From the NCBI RefSeq assembly GCF_024138165.1, contig NZ_CP100000.1:1364001-1428000 (forward strand): 64,000 nucleotides of DNA, read 5' to 3'. A program made the translations under genes and the position numbers. Shown here one piece after another: positions 1 through 8,283 of the stretch (the stretch's first letter is position 1; each line of letters opens with the position of its first letter). The DNA is from Halorussus vallis (GTDB taxonomy: Archaea > Halobacteriota > Halobacteria > Halobacteriales > Haladaptataceae). The notes below the pieces were generated by a model, which was not told where the DNA came from, made no database searches, and saw only the letters and a program-made list of their open reading frames with translations.

Positions 1-306
1 ACCGACGACGTGCGCTCGTTCGTCGAGATGCTCCGGACCGTCTACCCCGGCACCGAACTCGCGGCGCGTCGCGACCACGACCGGCCCGTCCGGACCCGCG
101 AGACGTTCGCCGACAGCCTGCGAGCCCAACTCACCGACCGCCAGCGCGAGGTGCTCCGGACCGCCTACTTCAGCGGCTACTTCGCCACGCCCCGCGAGTC
201 CACCGGCGAAGAGGTCGCCGAATCGCTCGACATCACCCAGCCCACCTTCGCCAACCACCTCCGGGCGGCCGAGCGGAAACTGTTCGAACTCCTCTACGAA
301 TCGTAG
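1..306 (+). CDS. Bat-type HTH transcriptional regulator, C-terminal part (5' end outside window)
   Basis: The frame is open from the first base, so the gene starts outside the window; about 101 residues remain. The final ~58 residues start LTDRQREVLRTAYFSGYF and include the helix-turn-helix EEVAESLDITQPTFANHLR, the pattern of the HTH_10 domain that ends bacterio-opsin-activator-like regulators. In this family the N-terminal part usually carries PAS, GAF or receiver sensing modules, none visible here. It probably binds DNA to control transcription in response to a signal; target and ligand cannot be inferred. A GC hairpin follows the stop. The family call is firm because of the diagnostic C-terminal helix pattern; full architecture is unknown. 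Confidence 0.88.
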   Translation, partial: TDDVRSFVEMLRTVYPGTELAARRDHDRPVRTRETFADSLRAQLTDRQREVLRTAYFSGYFATPRESTGEEVAESLDITQPTFANHLRAAERKLFELLYES

Positions 307-341
307 AACGGTGTTCGAACCCCTGCCCCAGACATAGGACG

Positions 342-356
342 CCCGCCGCGGGCGGG
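342..356 (+). terminator. GC-rich hairpin after the Bat-type gene
   Basis: Perfect 6-bp arms (342-347 and 351-356) with a 3-nt loop, 36 nt after the stop codon. It is placed as a transcription end or RNA-stabilising hairpin. Archaeal termination depends mainly on oligo-T tracts, which are weak here, so the role is inferred. Confidence 0.4.
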
Positions 357-362
357 GGCTAT

Positions 363-397
363 CTATCTAGGTGCGGGTCGCCGCGACGGCTAGATAG
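363..397. promoter_or_regulatory. Inverted repeat upstream of the HalOD1 operon
   Basis: Perfect 8-bp arms CTATCTAG (363-370) and CTAGATAG (390-397) are separated by 19 nt. The AT-rich arms stand out from the GC-rich surroundings and lie about 50-85 nt before the HalOD1 start, so they could be an operator or a leader hairpin. No binding protein can be named. Confidence 0.35.
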
Positions 398-446
398 CAC
401 GATAGAAGGGCTATCCCTCGGGGGTCCTTTGCAGAGAGTGTGAACG

Positions 447-725
447 ATGACCGCACGACCTACTGACACCGTCTGCCTGCCGCGCCGCGACTCGTCGGTG
501 AGCGCGCTCGTCGTCGAGGCCCTCGCGGCGTGTGCGGACACGGACCCGACGGAACTCGGCGTGACCCTCTACGACACCGTCGACCCCGACGCACTCGACA
601 AGATATTCTGTGCGAAGGCCGACGGGACGCCCCGAACGGGCGGCCGAGTCGTCTTCCGAATCGGCGAGTGTCGGGTCGAGGTCACCGAAGAGACGGTGAG
701 CGCCACCCCCGAACCCCTCGCCTGA
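447..725 (+). CDS. HalOD1 output domain protein
   Basis: A 92-residue acidic protein consisting almost only of a HalOD1 output domain: SSVSALVVEALAACADTDPT, then LYDTVDPDALDKIF, ending in a beta-rich VVFRIGECRVEV segment. HalOD1 is a haloarchaeal module found alone or at the end of signalling proteins; its biochemical activity is not established. The start is the ATG at 447. It is the first gene of a tight trio: the next starts 2 nt after its stop and the third overlaps the second by 4 nt, indicating one transcript. The neighbouring Bat-type regulator suggests, but does not prove, a signalling context. Confidence 0.85.
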   Translation: MTARPTDTVCLPRRDSSVSALVVEALAACADTDPTELGVTLYDTVDPDALDKIFCAKADGTPRTGGRVVFRIGECRVEVTEETVSATPEPLA

Positions 726-727
726 CG

Positions 728-940
728 ATGGCCGACGACGAGACCGACGCGAAACACGGCGGCGCCGCCACCCGCCGCCACGACGCCCGATGCGCCGAGT
801 GCGACGCCCGCATCGACACCAGCCGCTGGTACCCCATCGTCACCAGAATCGTCGACGACGAAGTGCGACTGCACTCGTTCTGCGACGAGCACTGCCGCGA
901 CGCCTGGGAACGAGCGGTCGAACCTCACGACGCACCATGA
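728..940 (+). CDS. Small zinc-knuckle protein (DUF7576-like)
   Basis: A 70-residue protein whose middle has CAECDARI (CxxC), then ~25 residues later CDEHCRDAW (CxxxC), a four-cysteine arrangement expected to bind one zinc ion. The tryptophan-tyrosine stretch RWYPIVTRI and the HSFC segment match small haloarchaeal zinc proteins of the DUF7576 kind, assigned from memory. The longer frame beginning at 530 was rejected because it would run through the HalOD1 gene; the ATG at 728 gives a 2-nt gap. Its stop overlaps the next start as ATGA, so the two are probably translationally coupled. Role is unknown; zinc binding is inferred from the cysteines. Confidence 0.75.
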   Translation: MADDETDAKHGGAATRRHDARCAECDARIDTSRWYPIVTRIVDDEVRLHSFCDEHCRDAWERAVEPHDAP

Positions 941-1086
941 CACAGAAACGAACCAGACACCAAGCCGACCCGGTTGTCCTCTACACCGAGTACGCCCACC
1001 AGACCGCCACGATAGGACTGCTGTTCGACCCCGACAACGACGCCGCCTGGATCGAATCCGACTGCACCGTGACCGTCGAATCGTAG
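937..1086 (+). CDS. 49-aa haloarchaeal protein (DUF7331-like)
   Basis: A very short reading frame, MTQKRTRHQADPVVLYTEYA..., coding for 49 residues with a polar N-terminus and a compact hydrophobic-acidic second half. It resembles the small haloarchaeal DUF7331 family, from memory. The overlap ATGA with the zinc protein upstream and a clean G/C third-position bias make it a real gene rather than a shadow. It is third in the operon with HalOD1. There are no membrane segments or cysteines. Function is unknown; co-transcription suggests it works with the two preceding proteins. Confidence 0.65.
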   Translation: MTQKRTRHQADPVVLYTEYAHQTATIGLLFDPDNDAAWIESDCTVTVES

Positions 1087-1215
1087 TCCGTATTCGAGCG
1101 ACACCCGCACCGCGAGGCGAACGACTGCCCGTTCTCTAACCGATTCGACGCGCGAGAATCGAGTTCCGAATCCGAACGCGAAAACCGAGTAATCGTCGAG
1201 CGAGGCGTCGCCGGA

Positions 1216-2685
1216 CTATCCGCCAAACATCTCGCGCATCATCGGGTGCATCTCCATCAACTGCTCCTCGGCGATCTCCTCGTACAGTTTGTACGTGATG
1301 GAAACCGTCAGCAGCAGGCCGGTCCCGGAGACGCCACCGATGGTGCCGAGCATGTTGGCCATCACCGCGAGCAGGCCCACCAGCGCGCCGCCGATGACGG
1401 TGACCTGCGGGATGTACCGCTCCATCACCTTCTCGATGACGCCGGTGTTCTGGCGGAAGCCCGGAATCTGCATCCCGGAGTTCTGAATCTGTTCGGCCGT
1501 CGCCTCCGGCCCCATGTCGGTCGTCTCGACCCAGAAGACCGCGAAGATGGCGCCGCCGACGACCATGAACCCGAGGTCGATGAGGATGCGGATGATGATC
1601 TGCCAGGGCTCGTTACCGGTCGTCCCGGCCCACCACATCCACTGCTGGGGCGACTGGATGGGCGCGAGGTAGTAGAACAGCCCGCCGGTGGGCTGGCCCT
1701 GCGAGTACGTCCCCAGCCAGTCGGGCATCCCACTGGCCTGAAGCTGGCTGTAGAGGATGCGCCCGAGGAACTGGAGGTTCGCCTGGAGCGCCCGGACGAG
1801 AATCATCGGCAGGACGCTCGCGTAGATGAGCTTCACGGGGAAGCGACCGCGTGCTCCCTTCACCCGCGAGTGGCTGAGCGGAATCTCGACCCGGACGCTC
1901 TCCGCGTAGACGACGATGCCGAAGATGAGCAGCGTCGTGACGATGGCGATGAGGCCACCCGGCCCGGTCAGCAGGTACTGGATGCCGCCGCCGCCCAGCA
2001 GCGGGGGCATGTTCTGGGCGCTCCCGGTGACGATGGCTACCCACGAGGGGATGATACCGGTCGGCCCCTGGAGGCTCGGCCACGCGAACATGCCGCCGAT
2101 GAGCCGCTGGCTCACGCCCGCGATGATGAACAGCCCGATACCGGAGCCGACGCCCCACTTGCTGACGATCTCGTCCATGAACAGGACGAGGATGCCGCCC
2201 ACCGCGATCTGGGCGAAGATGAGCCACTTGACGCCCATCGTGCCGATGCCCAGACTCTGGGCGACCTGCGGGTCTGCGGGCAGGAAGTCTCCGGCGAACA
2301 CCATCGGCAGGCCGGTCAGGCAGATCATCACCAGCACCAGCACCTTCTGGAGGCCCTGGTAGAGGATCTGGTCGCGCGGGTCGTTGGTGTCGAGTCCGAG
2401 GAGGTCGGCACCGCCGAGCAGTTGCAAGACGATAGACGCGGTGACGATCGGACCGATGCCCAGTTGGAGGACTGTACCCTGCCCGCCTGCGAGTATCGAG
2501 CGGAACTGCCCGAACAGGTCGGCGCCGGTGTTGGCACCGTACAGGTAGACGTTCGTCAGGAAGAAATACAGAACGAGCACTCCAGCGGTCCACCCCAGCT
2601 TTCGCTTGAAGGGCACGTGGCCCTCCGGTCTTCGCACGGAGGGCATCCGCGTGAGTACTGGTTCCGCCGCTTCTTTCCAACCCAT
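1216..2685 (-). CDS. secY: Preprotein translocase subunit SecY
   Basis: The central pore subunit of the Sec translocon in the cytoplasmic membrane, which with SecE and Sec61-beta exports or inserts proteins. The 489 residues give about ten hydrophobic helices, with the N-terminus MGWKEAAEPVLTRMPSVRRP typical of haloarchaeal SecY, the plug-region glycine-rich segment near residue 80, and the cytosolic loop VKGARGRFPVKLIYASVLP. The ATG at 2685 is preferred over a TTG nine bases upstream because the family starts MGWKEA. In most archaea secY directly follows rpl15; here a kinase gene separates them, and a TATA-like CATACAAG about 27 nt upstream suggests an own promoter. Confidence 0.97.
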   Translation of the reverse strand: MGWKEAAEPVLTRMPSVRRPEGHVPFKRKLGWTAGVLVLYFFLTNVYLYGANTGADLFGQFRSILAGGQGTVLQLGIGPIVTASIVLQLLGGADLLGLDTNDPRDQILYQGLQKVLVLVMICLTGLPMVFAGDFLPADPQVAQSLGIGTMGVKWLIFAQIAVGGILVLFMDEIVSKWGVGSGIGLFIIAGVSQRLIGGMFAWPSLQGPTGIIPSWVAIVTGSAQNMPPLLGGGGIQYLLTGPGGLIAIVTTLLIFGIVVYAESVRVEIPLSHSRVKGARGRFPVKLIYASVLPMILVRALQANLQFLGRILYSQLQASGMPDWLGTYSQGQPTGGLFYYLAPIQSPQQWMWWAGTTGNEPWQIIIRILIDLGFMVVGGAIFAVFWVETTDMGPEATAEQIQNSGMQIPGFRQNTGVIEKVMERYIPQVTVIGGALVGLLAVMANMLGTIGGVSGTGLLLTVSITYKLYEEIAEEQLMEMHPMMREMFGG

Positions 2686-2829
2686 ATATCGCAATACATC
2701 GGACGGGGGCTTGTATGTGCTTCGCTTTGTGCCCCGATTGCGAGTCCGACCGTACGGCGATAGGAACGGCCTATACGGCGGTATTGCTCGTTGCGCGACG
2801 GCACCCTACTCCGGCGCTCAGCCGGCCGG

Positions 2830-4227
2830 TCACGACGTGGACTCGTCGACCCGAAACTCGAAGCGCGCGCCGCCCATCTCGCTCTCGGACACCGCACACG
2901 TCCACGCGTAGGCCGCCGCCAGCTGACCGACGAAGGTGAGGCCGAGACCGATACCGTCCGCGCACGTGGTGTGGCCCGCCTCGAAGACGGCCTCGCGGTC
3001 GGCGTCCGGGATGCCGGGACCGTCGTCGGCCACGAAGAACCCGTCTCCGTCCGGGAGGTCGCCGATACGGACGGTCACGTCCGGTCCGGCGTGTTCGACC
3101 GAGTTCGAAAAGAGGTTCTCCAGCAGGTGCCAGAGGTGAATCGCGTCGGCCGAAACCGTGCAGTCGGTGTCGACTATCAGCTCCGCCGAAGCGACGCCCA
3201 TGTCGTCCCAGACGTCGGTGGCCGCGTCCGCCAGCGACACCTCCTCCTGGGCGAGCGGCGCGTCGGTCGTTCGCGTCGTGATGAGCAGGACGTCGATCAT
3301 CTCCTCGATGCGCGAGAGCGCGGTCTCGACCTCGGCGACCGCCGCCGAGTCGCCCTCGGCCGCTCGCCGGAGGTAGATCTGGGCGATCTGGAGCGGGTTG
3401 CGGAGTTCGTGGGCGAGCATGCTCGCGAACGATTCGAGGCGGTTGTTCTGGCGCTGGAGCTGTCGTTCGTTCCGTCGGAGGTCGATGGTGGCCCGGGTCC
3501 GGTCGTGGAGCGTTCGGAGCATCCGGTCGACCTCGTAGGCCGGGCGGTCCGGGCCGAAGTACTCCTCGGGCGGCGTGTAGTAGTAGTTGTGACACACCGT
3601 GCTGTCGTACACCAGGTGCGGGTGGGTCCGGACGATGTCGCGGATGGTCTCCTCCGGCAACTGGTTGCGGTTGTACTGGCAGAGCGCGATGCAGTCCTCG
3701 TCGTCGAACAGCGCGTTCACCCGCGACTCGTACGCCATGAAGTCCTCGAGCGACACGCCGTCGGGCATCAGCCACGCGGTTTCGGCCGCGATGCGGAGGG
3801 CGGTGTAGTCCTCGGCCTTGGCCTCCTCGATGGCGTCGGCGTAGAGGTCGATCATCGCGCCGGGGTCGAACGTCTCGTCCTTCAGGTAGGTGTCGTACTG
3901 GGTGTGGAAGGTGAGCGCGCCCGACGCCATCGCGCCGTCGACGTCCACCCCGGCCTCGCGCATCGCCGCGAGCACCTCGGCCTTCGTGTTGTCGCCGGTG
4001 ACGTACATGCAACGCTCGCCGCGTTCGAGGCCCTGTTCGACGAACGGCACGGCGGTCGCGAGTTGCTGGTCTCGGTCCTCGTAGATGAGCGCGAGGTGGT
4101 CGTTGCACTGGTGGTCGAGCGGTTCGACCGGCCCGCGGAACTCGGAACTCTCGCGCAGCGCTTCCAGGCCGCTCTCCAATCCGAGCGTCGGTCGCGGGTC
4201 CGGCGTCGATGATGTATCCTGACTCAT
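2830..4227 (-). CDS. Soluble MEDS-domain sensor histidine kinase
   Basis: A 465-residue protein with no membrane segment. Residues ~40-210 form a MEDS (DcmR-type) sensory domain (DHLALIYED, MYVTGDN, ...), followed by a coiled linker and a histidine kinase core: H-box MLAHELRNPLQ with His273, N-box NLFSNSVEHA near 371-380, G1 DDGPGIPD near 401 and G2 GIGLGLTFV near 425. It should autophosphorylate on His273 and signal to an unidentified response regulator. Start at 4227 (MSQDTSS) is chosen over an ATG at 4323 because the extra 32 residues are arginine-rich and unlike the family. It lies between rpl15 and secY on the same strand, which is unusual. Confidence 0.88.
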   Translation of the reverse strand: MSQDTSSTPDPRPTLGLESGLEALRESSEFRGPVEPLDHQCNDHLALIYEDRDQQLATAVPFVEQGLERGERCMYVTGDNTKAEVLAAMREAGVDVDGAMASGALTFHTQYDTYLKDETFDPGAMIDLYADAIEEAKAEDYTALRIAAETAWLMPDGVSLEDFMAYESRVNALFDDEDCIALCQYNRNQLPEETIRDIVRTHPHLVYDSTVCHNYYYTPPEEYFGPDRPAYEVDRMLRTLHDRTRATIDLRRNERQLQRQNNRLESFASMLAHELRNPLQIAQIYLRRAAEGDSAAVAEVETALSRIEEMIDVLLITTRTTDAPLAQEEVSLADAATDVWDDMGVASAELIVDTDCTVSADAIHLWHLLENLFSNSVEHAGPDVTVRIGDLPDGDGFFVADDGPGIPDADREAVFEAGHTTCADGIGLGLTFVGQLAAAYAWTCAVSESEMGGARFEFRVDESTS

Positions 4228-4428
4228 TGTCTCCCCGGTGGTTCGAGAGTATCGACGCGAGGGACGTAGTCCAGCGCTCGGCCCGCTCGGGCCGACGGAC
4301 CGAACTTTCCACCTACCACTCATCGTCGCGCGTAACGGCTGATTTCCCGAACTGGAATCCCACTAAGTAGCCGAAGTCCTTAAGAGCTCGGGAGCAAGCC
4401 GGGATTAAAAACGGAGTCGTCGGCCGAG

Positions 4429-4926
4429 TTACTCGGCTTCGGCGGCTTCTTCGTCTGCGTCGGCTTCGTCTTCCTCGGCTTCCTCGGCGCGGTCGCTGAG
4501 GACGGCGTCGCCGCCCGCCTCCTCGATGAGCTCGACCGCGGACGCCGAGAAGGCGTCGGCGGTGATCTCGAGGTGGTTGCGGACCTGGCCGTTGCCGAGC
4601 ACCTTCACGGCGTCGGCGTCCCAGCCGTCCTCGACCACGTCGCGGGCGTCGACGGCGTAGCCGCCGTCGATCTCCTCCGCGACGCCGTCGGCCGCCAGCA
4701 AGGCGGCGTCTTCGTCGAGTTTCTGCACGTCCACTTCGAGGACGGTGTCCTGGACCTTCTCGGGCCGGGTGAACCCGTGCTTGCCGAGCGGTTCGTAGTT
4801 GTGGAACTCGTGTTTGGCGCGTCCCGCGCGACCGCGGCCGCCGCGGTGACCGGCGCCGCGCCGGTTCTTGTGGCTGCCGCCGCCGTGGGTTCGGGACCCG
4901 CGCTGTCGTCGTTTCTTGTCGGTCAT
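4429..4926 (-). CDS. rpl15: Ribosomal protein uL15
   Basis: A large-subunit protein of 165 residues that stabilises 23S rRNA folding in late assembly. The glycine-arginine-rich N-terminus (KKRRQRGSRTHGGGSHKNRR) is the rRNA-penetrating extension; the globular part includes VKVLGNGQVRNHLEITADAF, the conserved C-terminal core. It ends with a haloarchaeal acidic tail, EEAEEDEADADEEAAEAE. It starts 2 nt after rpl30 and is the last ribosomal gene of the run; a ~200-nt spacer separates it from the kinase. The longer frame from 5148 was rejected as it would overlap rpl30. Confidence 0.97.
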   Translation of the reverse strand: MTDKKRRQRGSRTHGGGSHKNRRGAGHRGGRGRAGRAKHEFHNYEPLGKHGFTRPEKVQDTVLEVDVQKLDEDAALLAADGVAEEIDGGYAVDARDVVEDGWDADAVKVLGNGQVRNHLEITADAFSASAVELIEEAGGDAVLSDRAEEAEEDEADADEEAAEAE

Positions 4927-4928
4927 GG

Positions 4929-5393
4929 TTATCGCATCGCCTTGAGCAGCGAGTCTATCTGCTCGGTGTCGTGCTTGCCGAGTTCGCCGCCCTCCGGGAC
5001 GGGATGCTTGAGTCCGTCGTGGCCGCCGCGGGGCGGGTGGAGTCGGAGGACGGGGGTGAGCCCCTGCTCGCGCAGGGTCGTCTCCTCGTCTAAGAGCGCC
5101 GACGCGAGGTCGGCGACGTCGTCGTAGTCGGTGTTGTCGCCGACCCACTCGTCGTCAACCGCCTCCGAACCCTCGATGGGTTCGGCGCGCTTGCGGAGCA
5201 CCGTCTCCAGGACGTCCTGGCTCGGCTCGCCGTACGCGGTGTAGTCGTTGACCTTGGTGATCATCCCGCGGTAGGTGTCCGTGTCGGGCACCAGCGCGCA
5301 GTGGTTCACCTTGTGGATGTTGAGCATCTCCAAGGTATCCTTGGTCTTCTGGGACATGTCGACCTCACCGCGGAGTTGGACGACGGCCTTCAT
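4929..5393 (-). CDS. rpl30: Ribosomal protein uL30
   Basis: A large-subunit protein of 154 residues, the archaeal/eukaryotic L7-type form that is about twice the bacterial length. It shows the N-terminal VVQLRGEVDMSQKTKDTLEM segment and the archaeal signature VNHCALVPDTDTYRGMITK followed by VNDYTAYGEPS. The start is the ATG at 5393, whose A overlaps the TGA of rps5 (TGATG), implying translational coupling; a GTG one codon upstream is possible but less likely. The C-terminal region ends LKHPVPEGGELGKHD, conserved in archaeal L30. Confidence 0.96.
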   Translation of the reverse strand: MKAVVQLRGEVDMSQKTKDTLEMLNIHKVNHCALVPDTDTYRGMITKVNDYTAYGEPSQDVLETVLRKRAEPIEGSEAVDDEWVGDNTDYDDVADLASALLDEETTLREQGLTPVLRLHPPRGGHDGLKHPVPEGGELGKHDTEQIDSLLKAMR

Positions 5394-6037
5394 CACTCGG
5401 CCACCTCCTCGAAGTCGGCGGTCCGGCCTCGCGGGCCGCGGGACTCCGCGGCGTTCTCCAGCGCGTTGTAGGTCGCCTTCGCGAGGTTGAGCGTCGTCCG
5501 GGTGTTGCCGTGGCTCTTCGTCCAGGCGTTCTCGACGCCGCCGAGCGCCAGGATCTTCCGGACGGTGTCGGTGGCGGCGAGTCCCAGCCCGGTCGGGGCG
5601 GGAATCAGTTCGACCTCGACGCTGCCGGCCTTGCCGGTCGTCCGGCGAGCCAGCGAGTGAGGTCGTTCGCTTCGGTCTTCCCAGGAGCCCGCGCCGCGGT
5701 TGACCTGGATCATGTTCAGCTTCGCGATCTCGATCGCCTTCTGGATCGCGCCGCCGACCTGGTCGTCGCGGCCCTCCGCGTAGCCGACGTAGCCGTCGCG
5801 GTTACCGATGGCGACGACACAGCGGAACTTCACGCGGCGGCCGGAGTCGGTCATCCGCTGGACCATGTTGATGTCCAGCACCTCGTCCTCCAGCCCCGGC
5901 AGGAGCTGGTCGACGAGTTCCGGCTCCTTCAGCGGGAGCCCGGAGTTGAGGGCATCCTCCATCGTGTCGATTTCGCCCTCGACGACTTTGCGGCCGAGAC
6001 GGGTCTGGGGTTCCCAGCCGTTGTGGTTAGCACACAT
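5393..6037 (-). CDS. rps5: Ribosomal protein uS5
   Basis: A small-subunit protein of 214 residues that lines the mRNA entry side and contributes to decoding accuracy. The double-stranded-RNA-binding-like N-terminal S5 domain contains [20 protein letters not shown] and [20 protein letters not shown]; the C-terminal domain contains [20 protein letters not shown]. It begins [18 protein letters not shown], as in haloarchaea. It lies 3 nt after rpl18 and overlaps rpl30 by one base within the spc operon. Confidence 0.97.
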   Translation of the reverse strand: MCANHNGWEPQTRLGRKVVEGEIDTMEDALNSGLPLKEPELVDQLLPGLEDEVLDINMVQRMTDSGRRVKFRCVVAIGNRDGYVGYAEGRDDQVGGAIQKAIEIAKLNMIQVNRGAGSWEDRSERPHSLARRTTGKAGSVEVELIPAPTGLGLAATDTVRKILALGGVENAWTKSHGNTRTTLNLAKATYNALENAAESRGPRGRTADFEEVAE

Positions 6038-6040
6038 ACG

Positions 6041-6592
6041 TTATTCCTCCTGAAGCGTTTCGAGCACGTCATCGAAGTGCTCGGGCAGTTCGGTCGCGTC
6101 GAAGTCGCCGCTGTAGAGCGGCTCGTCGAGCTGTTCTGCGTACTCGGCGATGTCCTCGCCGCGGTTGCGCGACCAGTCGGCCAGCACCGACTCGTTGTGC
6201 GGCACGTCGAGGCCGGCGTCGATGGCGCCTTCCTGCACCGCGAAGACTTTGCTGCCGGGGGTCGCCGTGTTGAGGCCGATGTCGAGCACCGCCTCGTCGA
6301 GGCCGGCTTCGACCGCGCGCTTGCCGAGCAGGTAGCCCGTAAGGTACGCGCTCGGAATGTTACCGGTCGGGGCTTCCCAACCGTACTCTTCGAGGTCGCC
6401 GGAGTACGCACTGACCTTCGTCTCGTCGCCGTCCGGGCCCATCGTGACCAGCTGCGCCCTGACGTGCTGGTTGCTCTTGCGAGCGACCAGCCGGGGCTTG
6501 CCCGATTTCAGCAGGCGCAACCTCTGATGGTAGTCGGTCCGGACCTCGCGGCGACGGCGCATCGGCACCGTGTATCGTGGTCCTGTTGCCAT
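6041..6592 (-). CDS. rpl18: Ribosomal protein uL18
   Basis: A 5S-rRNA-binding protein of the large subunit; with uL5 it forms the central protuberance. It has 183 residues, longer than bacterial L18 as expected for archaea. Recognisable segments are the basic N-terminus VPMRRRREVRTDYHQRLRLL, SGKPRLVARKSNQHVRAQLV, and the glycine-rich ILDIGL-type region (VLDIGLNTATPGSKVFAVQE). The ATG at 6592 is 2 nt after the eL19 stop; the upstream extension of the frame is a shadow of eL19. Confidence 0.97.
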   Translation of the reverse strand: MATGPRYTVPMRRRREVRTDYHQRLRLLKSGKPRLVARKSNQHVRAQLVTMGPDGDETKVSAYSGDLEEYGWEAPTGNIPSAYLTGYLLGKRAVEAGLDEAVLDIGLNTATPGSKVFAVQEGAIDAGLDVPHNESVLADWSRNRGEDIAEYAEQLDEPLYSGDFDATELPEHFDDVLETLQEE

Positions 6593-6594
6593 GG

Positions 6595-7035
6595 TTAGTA
6601 GTTGTTCTCGATGTAGTTGAGCAGGTACTGGACGCTCTCGAACTCCCCGCCCTTGGACTTGTCGTATAGGTCGCGGTACTGCGACTGCGTGACCTCGCCC
6701 TCGGCGCGAAGCTCCTTGAGCTTCCGTCGCTGTGCTCGGATGTTCTGCTCCCACTGTTCCTTGCGCTGCTGGCGGCCGCCGGCCTTGCCGCGGCGCTTGC
6801 CGGGGCCGGTTCGGTGGCCGTAGTCGCGCTTGGCCTTGCGCTCGCGCGCACGGCCGCGGGAGTTGCCTTTCTTCTCTTTCGCGGCGATGGAGCCGTCGTC
6901 GACCAGTTCGCGGATGTCCTCGCGGGTGATCGCCTCCGCGATGGCACCCTGTGCGTCGGGGTCGAACCAGACGCGGCTCTCGCCGACGTCCAGCACGTCG
7001 GATGCGAGTCGCTTCTGTGCACTCAGGTCAGTCAT
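6595..7035 (-). CDS. rpl19e: Ribosomal protein eL19
   Basis: An archaeal/eukaryotic large-subunit protein (146 residues) with no bacterial counterpart, placed at subunit bridge eB6. The N-terminal domain reads [20 protein letters not shown] and is followed by the very basic helix [20 protein letters not shown] that crosses rRNA, then the long C-terminal helix ending [10 protein letters not shown]. The start at 7035 overlaps the end of eL32 by 4 nt. Order eL32-eL19-uL18 is standard for archaea. Confidence 0.97.
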   Translation of the reverse strand: MTDLSAQKRLASDVLDVGESRVWFDPDAQGAIAEAITREDIRELVDDGSIAAKEKKGNSRGRARERKAKRDYGHRTGPGKRRGKAGGRQQRKEQWEQNIRAQRRKLKELRAEGEVTQSQYRDLYDKSKGGEFESVQYLLNYIENNY

Positions 7036-7739
7036 TCTTCGACCTCCACTTCGACGTAGGTCGGGTTCAGGACGCGGATGCCCTGCTCTTCGGCCTGTTC
7101 TTCGATGCGCTCGCGCTTGCGAGCGCCGACCTTCGAGCCGATTCGGACCGCTTCCACGTCGCCGTCGACGCCCTCTAGGTCGTCGACGTTGTGGACGCGA
7201 ACCTCGTCGAAGCCGCTGGGGTGCTTGCCGCGCACCGCGGTCGGCGAGCGGAAGCCCGCCTCGACCTTCGGGCCCTTGCCCTTGATGCCGCGGCGCTGCT
7301 TGCTGAGTTTGCCGCGGGGGCGCCGCCACGAAGTCGGCGTCCGCTTCTTCTTGTGGTAGTCCTGCCGGTTGAACTGCGGCTTACCGACCCGCTTGCGCTG
7401 GGCGAGCAGTTCCTGCTCGCGCTCGCTGAGGTCGGGGGTCTTGGAAACCAGCCCGCGGGGCTGGAGTTCGGTCTCGACCTCCTCGGCCGGTTCCTCCTCG
7501 GCTTCGGTCTCTTCCTCTTCGATCTCGGCTTCGGTCTCCTCTTCGACTTCGAGACCGCCCACGTCGGCCTTGATGCGGGCCGCGAGCGCGTTCCCGATGC
7601 CCTCGACCTCCGCGAGATCGCTCTGTTCGGCGGCCTTGACGTCCTCGACGGACTCGAAGCCCGCCTCTCGGAGCGCCTCGGCCTTCGAGGAGCCGACGCC
7701 GCTGATGTCTTCGAGATTCTGGAGTTCGTCGTCTGCCAT
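7032..7739 (-). CDS. rpl32e: Ribosomal protein eL32 with N-terminal helix-hairpin-helix extension
   Basis: An archaeal/eukaryotic large-subunit protein. Of its 235 residues only the last ~140 are eL32 proper ([40 protein letters not shown]). Residues ~1-65 carry helix-hairpin-helix signatures ([20 protein letters not shown] and [19 protein letters not shown]), and ~66-95 are a near-pure glutamate linker. The extension is known in haloarchaeal L32e and probably adds an RNA or DNA contact. The ATG at 7739 lies 3 nt downstream of rpl6; the stop overlaps eL19. Confidence 0.96.
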   Translation of the reverse strand: MADDELQNLEDISGVGSSKAEALREAGFESVEDVKAAEQSDLAEVEGIGNALAARIKADVGGLEVEEETEAEIEEEETEAEEEPAEEVETELQPRGLVSKTPDLSEREQELLAQRKRVGKPQFNRQDYHKKKRTPTSWRRPRGKLSKQRRGIKGKGPKVEAGFRSPTAVRGKHPSGFDEVRVHNVDDLEGVDGDVEAVRIGSKVGARKRERIEEQAEEQGIRVLNPTYVEVEVEE

Positions 7740-7742
7740 GCG

Positions 7743-8279
7743 TTAGGCACCTCCCGTCGAGGGTTTCTCGGTGATGTACACTCCGTCCTGGAAGACGCGA
7801 GTGTCCTTGCCCTGCACGCGGGTCAACTGCTCGATGTCGGCGGCCGTCTGGCCGACGTCTTCGATGTTGGGCCCGCTGAGCGTGAGCGTCTCGTCGTTCA
7901 CTTCGACCGTCGTGTCGCCGTGGATGGTGGCGCGGCGCGCGGCCCGTTCACCGAGGAAGTTCTCGATGACGACCTCGTCGCCTTCCGAGCGGACCTGCAT
8001 CGGGAAGTGGGAGTAGAACACCTCCATGGTGTACTCCCAGCCCTCGGTCACGCCGTGGATCATGTTTCGCACGTGGCTCTCGAAGGTGCCGATGGTCGCC
8101 GTCGTCTTGGCGTCCTCGGCGTCGCTCTCGATGGCCACGGTGTCGTCCTCCACCGATACGGACACGTCCGGGTACCAGAGGCGTCGCGTGACGCTCCCGT
8201 TGGGGCCATCGACGGTGAGGTCGAGGTGGTCCGTTTCGGCGGTCACGTCGTCCGGAATTTCTAGTTCTGTTCGTGCCAT
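7743..8279 (-). CDS. rpl6: Ribosomal protein uL6
   Basis: A large-subunit protein of 178 residues near the factor-binding centre and sarcin-ricin loop. It consists of two similar alpha-beta domains; visible segments are TELEIPDDVTAETDHLDLTV with the LTVDGPNGSVTR signature, MIHGVTEGWEYTMEVFYSHF, and the C-terminal TLSGPNIEDVGQTAADIEQL. The ATG at 8279 (MARTELEIP) is chosen over an upstream extension that overlaps rps8. It lies 4 nt after rps8 and 3 nt before rpl32e. Confidence 0.97.
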   Translation of the reverse strand: MARTELEIPDDVTAETDHLDLTVDGPNGSVTRRLWYPDVSVSVEDDTVAIESDAEDAKTTATIGTFESHVRNMIHGVTEGWEYTMEVFYSHFPMQVRSEGDEVVIENFLGERAARRATIHGDTTVEVNDETLTLSGPNIEDVGQTAADIEQLTRVQGKDTRVFQDGVYITEKPSTGGA

Positions 8280-8283
8280 GGTT

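Noticed and set aside
1246-2763. 505-codon open frame antisense to secY
   Set aside because: Rich in Asp, Arg and His with no recognisable fold; shadow of SecY.
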